NCBI GenBank assembly: GCA_020848855.1
Contig: JADLHH010000166.1
Span: 1 to 7,357, forward strand
DNA length: 7,357 nucleotides
Direction: 5' to 3'
From: Anaerolineae bacterium
GTDB lineage: Bacteria; Chloroflexota; Anaerolineae; Aggregatilineales; Phototrophicaceae
This document shows, piece by piece, positions 1 through 6,246 of the stretch. Below the pieces are notes generated by a model. It saw nothing but the letters and a program-made list of their open reading frames with translations, made no database searches and was not told where the DNA came from. Made by a program: the position numbers and the translations under genes. Position 1 is the stretch's first letter. Each line of letters begins with the position of its first letter.

Positions 1-2
1 GG

Positions 3-503
3 GGACGCGAGAACATCGCCGATAGTGACGCCGTGTTTAGCCGGAGCATCGTCAATCAGGCGCTCAAGGAAGGTCAGGCGATTTTGACGACTAATGCGTC
101 TGCCGACGACCGCTTCCAGAATGTCAAGAGCATTGTCAACAACAACCTGCGCTCGGTGCTGTGCATCCCGCTCACGATTCAGGGACGGGTGATCGGCGCG
201 CTGTACGCCGATAACCGCATCACGCAGGACGTATTCCGCAAAGAGCAGATTCCGCTGCTGTCGGCGTTCGGGACACAGGCTGCCATCGGCATCGAGAACG
301 CGCGGCAGTTCGGGGCAGTCAAGCAAGACCTGGATAATGCACTCACGGTGCTGGAATCACTGCAGATCGAAATCGACCGCGCCCGCGTGACCAAGCAGGT
401 TAGCGAAATCACCGATACCGATTATTTCCAGCGGCTTTCGGTAGAGGCGCGCAATATGCGCCAGCGCGGTAAAACCGGCGAGGGAACCAACACGGCGACG
501 TGA
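3..503 (+). CDS. GAF-domain signalling protein, C-terminal part (5' end outside window)
   Basis: The frame is open from base 3 and ends at TGA 501-503, giving 166 visible residues; the start lies upstream of the window. The first ~100 residues read as the second half of a GAF sensor domain: a segment of the type SRSIVNQALKEGQAILTTNA, then RSVLCIPL, GRVIGALYADNR and a helix ending AAIGIENARQF. GAF domains bind small ligands or mediate dimerisation in cytoplasmic signalling proteins. After the domain comes a charged, probably coiled-coil tail (LQIEIDRARVTKQVSEITDTDYF) ending in a basic stretch. I recognise this tail from Chloroflexota and cyanobacterial proteins in which GAF often follows an FHA domain, so the missing N-terminus could carry FHA or another input domain; this is inference. 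No kinase, cyclase or HD output domain is visible, so any output must lie upstream or act through partners. The stop overlaps the GTG start of rbsD. Confidence 0.85.
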   Translation, partial: GRENIADSDAVFSRSIVNQALKEGQAILTTNASADDRFQNVKSIVNNNLRSVLCIPLTIQGRVIGALYADNRITQDVFRKEQIPLLSAFGTQAAIGIENARQFGAVKQDLDNALTVLESLQIEIDRARVTKQVSEITDTDYFQRLSVEARNMRQRGKTGEGTNTAT

Positions 504-895
504 AGAAGACCGGCTTGCTGAACCAACCCCTGTCTTCGCTGATCGCGGGGCTGGGGCATACCGACACGATTGCGATTACCGACGCGGGTCTGTCCATTTC
601 GCCGACGGTCCAACGGATCGATCTGGCGATTTCGGCAGGCGTGCCCGGCTTACTGGACGTGATGCGAGCGGTGCTGACCGAAATGCAGATCAGCGGCGCG
701 GTGGTCGCCAGCGAACTGGCGGAGCACAGCCCGCAGTTCTATGCCGACCTCGTCCAGCTACTCGATGGCGTCGCGCTCACGGAAATCCCGCATACCGAAC
801 TGCTGGAGATGACGCGCAATACCCGCGCCGCGATCCGAACAGGCGAGTTCACCCCGTTCGCCAACGTCATCCTGATCTCCGAAGTGGTCTTCTGA
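500..895 (+). CDS. rbsD: D-ribose pyranase (RbsD/FucU family)
   Basis: This 131-residue protein has the same length as Bacillus subtilis RbsD and matches it throughout. RbsD is a cytosolic, decameric mutarotase that interconverts the pyranose and furanose forms of D-ribose so that ribokinase can use the sugar. Visible family marks are the N-terminal KKTGLLN, GLGHTDTIAITDAGL with His20 and Asp28, His98, and the C-terminal IRTGEFTPFAN with Asn122. His20, Asp28, His98 and Asn122 correspond to sugar-contacting positions of the Bacillus enzyme. Position 120 is Phe where B. subtilis has Tyr. The GTG start at 500 overlaps the preceding stop (GTGA), and a GAGGGA about 14 bases upstream is a rather distant ribosome binding site, so translational coupling to the GAF gene is likely. 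No rbsK, rbsA/B/C or other ribose gene is in view, so the enzyme stands apart from a ribose transport operon. The family call is firm; a related monosaccharide is possible as substrate. Confidence 0.93.
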   Translation: MKKTGLLNQPLSSLIAGLGHTDTIAITDAGLSISPTVQRIDLAISAGVPGLLDVMRAVLTEMQISGAVVASELAEHSPQFYADLVQLLDGVALTEIPHTELLEMTRNTRAAIRTGEFTPFANVILISEVVF

Positions 896-916
896 AGCGA
901 GAATAATCCAGAAAAG

Positions 917-951
917 GAACGGTCAGGCAGTTGTGCTTCGCCTGACTGTTC
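917..951. terminator. Bidirectional hairpin terminator between convergent rbsD and ATP-grasp gene
   Basis: Bases 917-928 pair with 940-951 as a 12-bp stem around an 11-base loop; the core is GTCAGGC/GCCTGAC. On the plus strand one pair is G-U and the hairpin is followed by GTATTTA, a weak U-tract. On the minus strand that pair becomes an A-C mismatch, but the hairpin is followed by CTTTTCT, a better U-tract. It starts 22 bases after the rbsD stop and lies 5 bases beyond the ATP-grasp gene stop, so it can serve both transcripts. Confidence 0.75.
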
Positions 952-955
952 GTAT

Positions 956-2071
956 TTACCCCTCGACGGCGACGGCTTGCTCTCTGACCTCGGTCACCAA
1001 CCCATGACGGCGGGCGGCGTTCTCGAGAATGGTGTTGATTAGCCGCTCGTATTCCCATCCTGCCGAGTCGGTCTGCAGGCACAGATCACTGAAGTGCGGC
1101 GTTAAGCCCGGCAGCGGATTGATCTCCAGAATATAGGGCTGCCCATCGTCTGCCGAAAGGCGAAAATCGACGCGCGCCACGTCCTTGCAGCCCGTCACCC
1201 GGAAGACTGCCGCCGCCAGCACGAGGAGCCGGTGTTCCATTGCCGGGTCAAGCGGGGCGGGGCATTGGAAGCGGTAATCGAGTTCGGTCTTCATGCGGTT
1301 GGTGTAGATATCGGCTTCGGTCGCGGAGTGGCGCTGCACGTCCATTTCGAGGATCGGCAGAAACGTCAGCGTATCTGGCAGGTCGCCGCCGACATTGTGC
1401 TCGCTCAGTCGGCGCGCGGCGGTCGGCTGCAGGTTGCCGAGCATCCCGACCATCAGTTCACGCCCGCTGATGTAATGCTCGCACAGAATCGGCTGGTGGT
1501 AGCGGTCGATCATCTGACCGAGCCGTTCCCGAAGCTGGCGGATATCGGTCACGATGCTGTCGGCGGTGATGCCCATGCTTGTGCCTTCGCGGCTCGGCTT
1601 GACGAACAGCGGAAAACGCAGATTGCCGCTTTCGTCGGCGAGTTCGTCGCAGATCGGTTCGTCGGCGCGTTCGAACACCTGGAATTCAGGCGTCGGCAGG
1701 TCGTGGTAGGCGAGGACGCGCTTGGTCATCGGCTTGTCGAGCGCCAGCGCCAGCGTGAGCACCTGGCTGCCGGTGTACGGGATGCGCAGCATTTCCAGCA
1801 GGGCGGGGATTTGTGCCTCGCGCCCGTCGCCGAAGTGGCTTTCGGCGATGTTGAAGCAGATATCCGGCTTGTACTCCATCAGCCGCTGGATCAGGTTGAA
1901 GGGCGGCAGGACACTGGCTTCAAAGAACTCGGCGCTGTGCCCGGCGCTTTCCAGCGCGGCGACAATGCCGTTGACGGACTTTTCGCCGTCGAGGTCGTCC
2001 CAGCGGTCGGCAGGCATTCCTTCCCAGCGGGGGGCATTCGTTTTCAGGTTGGCAAGTACGGCGACGCGCAT
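956..2071 (-). CDS. D-alanine-D-alanine ligase-like ATP-grasp enzyme
   Basis: This 371-residue cytosolic protein has the ATP-grasp fold of D-Ala-D-Ala ligases, which use ATP to make an acyl-phosphate and join two amino acids. Visible marks are FGDGREAQIPALLEMLRIPY (80-99) followed by TGS and LDKPMTK, matching the Ddl central motif; FVKPSREGTSMGI (156-168), the nucleotide-binding loop with Lys158; EHYISGRE (198-205); and ARVDF...YILEINPLPGLTP. Arg300, Asp302, Glu316 and Asn318 match the catalytic Arg and Mg-binding residues of E. coli DdlB. The N-terminus departs from Ddl: the usual GGxSxExxVS motif is missing and replaced by a longer loop in which Glu30 may take the place of the D-Ala-binding Glu. 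The substrate may therefore not be D-alanine. ATG 2071 is supported by GAGGAAGAG about 8 bases upstream, inside the 3' end of kamA, only 3 bases from that gene's stop, so the two are co-translated. Beta-lysine as a substrate is inference from the neighbour. Confidence 0.85.
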   Translation of the reverse strand: MRVAVLANLKTNAPRWEGMPADRWDDLDGEKSVNGIVAALESAGHSAEFFEASVLPPFNLIQRLMEYKPDICFNIAESHFGDGREAQIPALLEMLRIPYTGSQVLTLALALDKPMTKRVLAYHDLPTPEFQVFERADEPICDELADESGNLRFPLFVKPSREGTSMGITADSIVTDIRQLRERLGQMIDRYHQPILCEHYISGRELMVGMLGNLQPTAARRLSEHNVGGDLPDTLTFLPILEMDVQRHSATEADIYTNRMKTELDYRFQCPAPLDPAMEHRLLVLAAAVFRVTGCKDVARVDFRLSADDGQPYILEINPLPGLTPHFSDLCLQTDSAGWEYERLINTILENAARRHGLVTEVREQAVAVEG

Positions 2072-2074
2072 GGC

Positions 2075-3505
2075 TCACTCTTCCTCGTAATGGTGATTGC
2101 CGTTCAGCAAGGGTTCCGGCTTGGCAATACCCCCGCCGTCGCCGTTTACGTGGTACGGTTCCCACTTGCGGGTGTCACTGTTCAGCCGGTGACGACCGCC
2201 GTTGCGCCGATGGGTCTCGTCGAAGCCTTCCGGCTTGATCGCCAGCGCGTCGCCTTCCAGCAGGCTGCTGACACCTTCCTGACCCGGTTCAGCGCGCCGC
2301 TGCACCTGTCGGTCGAGGTGATCGATCAGATGCGGGTCGTAGTCGTCCGGCTCGGTGTAGGTCGAGATATAGCCCTCGTAGTTGCGCAGCACGATTTTGC
2401 CGGGCGACTGGCTGATCACGTACTGGGGCATGACCGGGATTTTGCCGCCGCCGCCGGGCGCGTCGATCACATAAGTCGGCACGGCGTAGCCGCTGGTATG
2501 CCCGCGCAGCCCCTCGATGATCTCGATGCCCCGGCTGACAGTCGTGCGGAAATGCCCGGCGCCTTCGACCAGATCGCATTGATAGAGGTAGTACGGGCGC
2601 ACGCGGTTGCGGACGAGCTTGTGCGCCAGTTCGCGCTGAATCGCCACGCTGTCGTTGATTCCAGCGAGCAGCACGCTCTGGTTGCCGAGCGGCACACCTG
2701 CGTAGGACAGGCGGTCGAGCGCCTGGCTGACTTCCGGCGTGATCTCTTTCGGGTGGTTGATATGGACGTTGATCCACAGCGGGTGATACTTCTTGATCAT
2801 GTCGCAGAATTCGGCGGTGATGCGCTGCGGCAGGAAAACCGGCACTCGTGTGCCGATGCGGATGATCTCAATGTGTTCGATGGCGCGCAGGCTGGCAAGG
2901 ACGTATTCGAGCATACGCGGGGCGATGGTCAGCGGGTCGCCGCCGCTGAGTAGCACGTCGCGCACCTGCGGTGTTCGCTTCAGATATTCGATCTGCTGGT
3001 CGAACTCCGCCTTGCTGAAATTCGCCGCCGGGTTGCCGACGATGCGGCTGCGCGTGCAGTAGCGGCAGTAGCTGGCGCACTGGGTCGTCAGCAGCATGAG
3101 CACGCGGTCAGGGTAGCGATGCACCAGCCCCGGAACCGGGCTGTGGCGGTCTTCGGCGAGGCTGTCCTCCATCATGCCGTCGAAGGCGCGCAGCTCGCGT
3201 CCCAGCGGGATGACCTGACGCCGGATCGGGCACAGCGGATCGTCGGGGTCGATCAGGCTGGCGAAATACGGCGTGATATCGACGCGGAAGACGTTGTCTG
3301 CCGTCAAGCCTTCAATTTCTTCAGGCGTGAGATGGATAAACTGCGCCAGTTCCTCGACCGAGTTGAGGCGGTGAGCCAACTGCCAGCGCCAGTCGTTCCA
3401 GTCGTCGTCGGGGACGTTTTGCCAGAGGAGAGGGCGGGGGGAATGCGAAGGAGGTTTGTCCGACGACGAATCGGGAGGCTCGGTTGATTCTTCACTCATT
3501 GTCAT
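2075..3505 (-). CDS. kamA: Lysine 2,3-aminomutase (radical SAM, KamA family)
   Basis: The enzyme interconverts L-lysine and L-beta-lysine using SAM, a [4Fe-4S] cluster and PLP. Residues are numbered from the upstream in-frame ATG at 3592. The cluster motif is Cys172-x3-Cys176-x2-Cys179, followed by Arg181; SGGDPL (216-221) is the SAM-side motif; DAPGGGGK ends in the PLP lysine Lys384. Against the Clostridium subterminale enzyme as I remember it, every key residue matches with a constant offset of 47: cluster Cys125/129/132, carboxylate-binding Arg134, lysine-anchoring Asp293 and Asp330 (here Asp340, Asp377), and Lys337. Both aspartates favour lysine over glutamate. The known zinc ligands Cys268 and Cys375/377/380 are absent (Ser315 replaces Cys268). 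The C-terminal 70 residues are polar and variable. I chose Met30 (3505) because the ATG at 3592 lies inside the predicted -10 box and residues 1-29 do not resemble the family. AGGAG lies 15 bases upstream of 3505; ATG 3499 is equally possible. Confidence 0.93.
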   Translation of the reverse strand: MTMSEESTEPPDSSSDKPPSHSPRPLLWQNVPDDDWNDWRWQLAHRLNSVEELAQFIHLTPEEIEGLTADNVFRVDITPYFASLIDPDDPLCPIRRQVIPLGRELRAFDGMMEDSLAEDRHSPVPGLVHRYPDRVLMLLTTQCASYCRYCTRSRIVGNPAANFSKAEFDQQIEYLKRTPQVRDVLLSGGDPLTIAPRMLEYVLASLRAIEHIEIIRIGTRVPVFLPQRITAEFCDMIKKYHPLWINVHINHPKEITPEVSQALDRLSYAGVPLGNQSVLLAGINDSVAIQRELAHKLVRNRVRPYYLYQCDLVEGAGHFRTTVSRGIEIIEGLRGHTSGYAVPTYVIDAPGGGGKIPVMPQYVISQSPGKIVLRNYEGYISTYTEPDDYDPHLIDHLDRQVQRRAEPGQEGVSSLLEGDALAIKPEGFDETHRRNGGRHRLNSDTRKWEPYHVNGDGGGIAKPEPLLNGNHHYEEE

Positions 3506-3547
3506 AGGCTGTTTTCCACGCTCCTGCCTGTCAAGCACCTGGTCAAC

Positions 3548-3574
3548 AAAAAAGCCGTACACGGAGTAGCGGCT
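3548..3574 (-). terminator. Terminator-like hairpin in the kamA leader (possible attenuator)
   Basis: On the minus strand, AGCCG-C-TAC (from 3574 down) pairs with GTACGGCT (ending 3553) as an 8-bp stem with one bulged C and a 5-base loop (TCCGT). Five further T residues follow at 3552-3548. This is the form of an intrinsic terminator. It begins about 10 bases after the predicted transcription start and ends some 40 bases before the preferred kamA start. No gene on this strand ends nearby, so an attenuator role is plausible but inferred. No antiterminator pairing was identified. Confidence 0.45.
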
Positions 3575-3590
3575 AAGCAATTTCATCTCC

Positions 3591-3618
3591 ATTATAGGCG
3601 AATTTCTGCGCCTGTCTA
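3591..3618 (-). promoter_or_regulatory. Sigma70-type promoter of the kamA operon
   Basis: On the minus strand TAGACA (3618-3613, five of six matches to TTGACA) is followed after 16 bases by TATAAT (3596-3591, a perfect -10). The predicted transcription start is near 3584. This lies in the gap between divergent genes, where a promoter is needed, and a perfect TATAAT is uncommon in DNA of this composition. The ATG at 3592 would sit at the edge of the -10 box and so not be in the transcript. Confidence 0.7.
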
Positions 3619-3823
3619 TCAGGTTTTGATGAGAAAATCGCGGGTTCCTAAACAGGAGATGAAAGCTTGTCAGTAATATGGTTTCAGACGCAATCTGTTG
3701 ATCCTCACATTTCTGAACTGCCCATGCTCACTACCGCGCCCACGCTGCGACCTCGTATGCTGAACATAGGCGTGCTCCGCCTGCTCGTCACAAGCACATT
3801 CACAGTAGAGGAGGTCATCGGCG

Positions 3824-4228
3824 ATGGAAACAATATTCACCATTTTCATCATCCTGCACGGATTGGTTCACCTGCTGTATGTGGGGCAGAGCCAGAAGCT
3901 GTTCGAGCTACAGCCACAGCTTACCTGGCCCGACGGCTCGTGGGCGTTCTCAGGGCTTCTTGGCGATCCCACGACGCGGTTGCTGGCAAGCATCGTTTGT
4001 GTGCTGGCAGCCGTCGGCTTTGTGGGCGGCGGCATTGGAATACTGGCGTCGCAGGCGTGGTGGCGTCCGCTGGTTGTCGGAGCGGCTATCCTGTCCGCCG
4101 TCGGCTATCTGCTACTTTGGAACGGGCGGATGCAGAAAATCGACGCTCAGGGCGGGATTGGAATCCTGATCAACGTTGGGATTCTGGTCGTCGTGCTCAT
4201 GTTGCAGCAACCGCGTTTCGAGTTCTAG
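3824..4228 (+). CDS. Small four-helix membrane protein of unknown function
   Basis: This 134-residue protein has no family I can name. It shows four likely membrane helices: about residues 3-20, 52-73, 81-100 and 112-128. The first helix contains HGLVHLLY, with His12 and His16 spaced one helical turn apart, a pattern I have seen in other small bacterial membrane proteins. Between helices 1 and 2 is a polar loop with several aromatic residues (QPQLTWPDGSWAF). There is no cleavable signal peptide, and the single Cys59 lies within helix 2. The ATG at 3824 is preceded by a strong GAGGAGGT about 8 bases upstream, which makes expression credible. It is a lone gene, divergent from kamA and convergent with the ABC exporter. 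The paired histidines could bind metal or haem, but nothing else supports that. Confidence 0.8.
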   Translation: METIFTIFIILHGLVHLLYVGQSQKLFELQPQLTWPDGSWAFSGLLGDPTTRLLASIVCVLAAVGFVGGGIGILASQAWWRPLVVGAAILSAVGYLLLWNGRMQKIDAQGGIGILINVGILVVVLMLQQPRFEF

Positions 4229-4247
4229 CGCACCACTGGGGGAAACG

Positions 4248-4280
4248 GTAGGGGCACGGCAGGCACACCGCGCCCCTGCG
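4248..4280. repeat. GC-rich imperfect palindrome (GTAGGGGC...GCCCCTGC)
   Basis: Bases 4248-4259 pair with 4268-4280 as an imperfect stem: GTAGGGGC against GCCCCTGC with one G-U pair, an A-C mismatch, then CGG against CCG. It sits between the stops of two convergent genes but has no T-tract on either side, so it is a poor intrinsic terminator. The GTAGGGGC...GCCCC form resembles dispersed palindromic repeats that I associate with Chloroflexota and cyanobacterial genomes. Only one copy is in the window. Confidence 0.4.
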
Positions 4281-4294
4281 GATCGTCGATGCAT

Positions 4295-6244
4295 TTACTT
4301 GGCTGGGACGCTTTCGCTGACCTTGCCGTTGCTCGAAGCCGGTTCTTCTTCGCGCCGGAACTGGCTCATGTACAGGTCGTAGTAAGCGCCCTTCTTCTCC
4401 AGCAGTTCGTTATGTGTGCCGCGCTCAATGATCTGCCCGTCGACCAGCATCATGACCAGATCGGCGTTGCGGATGGTGCTCAGGCGGTGGGCGATGACGA
4501 AGCTGGTGCGCCCCTGCAGAAGCTGCTCGAACGCCTTCTGGATCAGCCGCTCGGTGCGCGTATCAACGCTCGATGTGGCTTCGTCGAGGATCAGCAATCC
4601 AGGGTTCATCAGGGCGACACGGGCGATGGCAATCAACTGGCGCTGCCCCTGGCTGAGACCGCCGCCGCGCTCGCCGAGGACGGTCTGGTAGCTTTCCGGC
4701 AGCCGCTCGATGAATGTGTCTGCCGCGACCAGTTTCGCCGCCGCGATTACCTCCTCGTCGGTCGCGCCCAGCTTGCCGTACCGGATGTTGTTCATCACCG
4801 TGTCCGAGAACAGGAACGTATCCTGCAGGACGATGCCGATCTGGCTGCGCAGGCTCTGGAAAGTCACGTCGCGCACGTCATGTCCGTCGATGCGCACCGC
4901 GCCGCTGGTCACGTCGTAGAAACGCGGGATCAGATTGATGATGGTGGTCTTGCCCGCGCCGGTCGGTCCGACGATGGCGATCATCTGCCCGGCTTCGGCG
5001 GTGAAATTGACATCCTTCAGCACCGGCTGGTCGGTCTTGTAGCCCGCCTCGACGTGGTCGAACTGTACCTGACCCTTAATCGGCGGCAGCGCGATGGCGT
5101 TCGGCTTCTCGGTCAGGTCGACCGGCGTATCCATGATGCCGAAGATGCGCTCGCCACCGGCAATCGCGCTCTGGATGTTCGCCCAAAGCACGGCGATCTG
5201 GGTGATCGGCTGGGTGAAGCGCTGGACGTATTGCACGAAGGCGAACACTGTACCGAGCGATATCAGGGTCGTGCCGAGCAGCGGCTCGTTGCGCAGCAGC
5301 GCCAGCCCGCCAACCAGCACGACGATGCCAATCGACACGTAGCCGAGCGCCTCCAGCGTGGGCGAGAGCGCGCTGGTGAACGAGGCGGCGCGGACGTTGG
5401 CATCGCGGTTGGCGGCGTTGGCGCGCTTGAAGTTCTCGATATTCTCGTCTTCGCGGTTGAACGCCTGCACCTCGCGCACCCCGGCAATGCTCTCCTGCAG
5501 GTCGGCGTTGACGTTGCCCAGCTCCTCACGAGAGACCCGAAACGCCTTGCGCGCCTGGTTCGAGAAGTAGACCGTCGCGGCGAACATGATCGGCACGGTC
5601 ACGAGGCTGATCAGCGCGTAGGGCACGTTAGTCTGCAACATCTTGATCACGATCCATACCATCAGCAGCGCGCCGCTGATCACGCTGAGCAGCGCGAAGC
5701 CGAATACCTGCTGGATTGTCTGGGTGTCGTTGGTGATGCGGCTCATCAGGTCGCCAGCGTCGTTTTCCGAATAGTAGCTGAGCGAAAGCTGATGCAGCTT
5801 GTCGAACACGTCCTGACGCATCCGGCGCAGCACCAGTTGTCCCGTCTGGCTCATGACGTAGAAGCCGAGACCGCTGATCACCGAGCCGAGCAGGAACAGC
5901 GCGGCGAGCGTCAGCACGAGGCTGCCCAGCCCGGCGAGCTTCACGTCCGCCGTCAGCGTATCAATTGCGCCGCTGCGGATCGCGGCGCTTACGGTGCTGT
6001 CGAACCAGCAGTTGCTGGTCGCCTGCGGGAACAGGTAGCAGTCCACCGCCTGCCCGATGTAGTCGGGCGTCACGACCTGCGTCCATGTGGAGACGACGAT
6101 CAGCGCCAATGCCAGGATGACGCCGGTGATGTACACGCCGAAGTACTGCCCGAAGCGCACCAGCGTCGCGCTGACATTGCTTGCTTTGCTGGTCTCACCT
6201 TCGAGCATCCGGCGTCCGCCGTCGAGTCCTCCCATCATGCCCAT
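4295..6244 (-). CDS. ABC exporter half-transporter, catalytically competent subunit (TM288-like)
   Basis: This 649-residue protein has an N-terminal six-helix exporter domain (about 30-345) and a C-terminal nucleotide-binding domain (about 390-630). It should sit in the cytoplasmic membrane and drive ATP-dependent export. Visible motifs are Walker A GPTGAGKTT (426-434), Q-loop Gln474, signature LSQGQ (530-534), Walker B LLILDE with catalytic Glu555, D-loop SSVD and switch His586, so its own ATP site is intact. The signature differs from LSGGQ at the third residue, as in Thermotoga TM288, the partner of degenerate TM287. The first external loop is extended and holds Cys69 and Cys79, the only two cysteines of the protein, which could form a disulfide. 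The ATG at 6244 has AGGAGG 10 bases upstream, within the end of the preceding gene, whose stop is 2 bases away. The substrate cannot be read from the sequence; multidrug or lipid export are the usual guesses. Confidence 0.94.
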   Translation of the reverse strand: MGMMGGLDGGRRMLEGETSKASNVSATLVRFGQYFGVYITGVILALALIVVSTWTQVVTPDYIGQAVDCYLFPQATSNCWFDSTVSAAIRSGAIDTLTADVKLAGLGSLVLTLAALFLLGSVISGLGFYVMSQTGQLVLRRMRQDVFDKLHQLSLSYYSENDAGDLMSRITNDTQTIQQVFGFALLSVISGALLMVWIVIKMLQTNVPYALISLVTVPIMFAATVYFSNQARKAFRVSREELGNVNADLQESIAGVREVQAFNREDENIENFKRANAANRDANVRAASFTSALSPTLEALGYVSIGIVVLVGGLALLRNEPLLGTTLISLGTVFAFVQYVQRFTQPITQIAVLWANIQSAIAGGERIFGIMDTPVDLTEKPNAIALPPIKGQVQFDHVEAGYKTDQPVLKDVNFTAEAGQMIAIVGPTGAGKTTIINLIPRFYDVTSGAVRIDGHDVRDVTFQSLRSQIGIVLQDTFLFSDTVMNNIRYGKLGATDEEVIAAAKLVAADTFIERLPESYQTVLGERGGGLSQGQRQLIAIARVALMNPGLLILDEATSSVDTRTERLIQKAFEQLLQGRTSFVIAHRLSTIRNADLVMMLVDGQIIERGTHNELLEKKGAYYDLYMSQFRREEEPASSNGKVSESVPAK

Positions 6245-6246
6245 AG

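Larger units (their letters stand above)
3506..3823. other. Intergenic region between divergent kamA and the small membrane protein gene
   Basis: This 318-base stretch holds the kamA promoter (3591-3618) and its leader with the hairpin (3548-3574). On the plus strand the only clear signal is the ribosome binding site AGAGGAGGT just before 3824; I could not find a convincing promoter for the small membrane protein gene. A TTG-started reading frame from 3667 runs out of frame into that gene and looks like chance. No RNA gene or repeat was recognised here. Confidence 0.6.

Noticed and set aside
33..35. GTG as the start of the GAF protein
   Set aside because: The frame is open to base 3, and the residues before the GTG continue the GAF domain, so the gene begins outside the window.
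1232..2953. Long plus-strand open frame (573 codons) antisense to kamA and the ATP-grasp gene
   Set aside because: Its translation is low in recognisable motifs and rich in Ala, Val, Arg, Asp and His, as expected for the complement of codon-biased GC-rich genes; both opposite-strand proteins have full catalytic motifs.
3529..3534. Exact TTGACA on the minus strand upstream of kamA
   Set aside because: No acceptable -10 box occurs 16-18 bases downstream; the nearest TATGAC is 22 bases away and overlaps the gene start.
3667..4251. TTG-started plus-strand frame overlapping the small membrane protein gene
   Set aside because: It is out of frame with a gene that has a strong ribosome binding site and clear membrane helices, and its own translation looks random.
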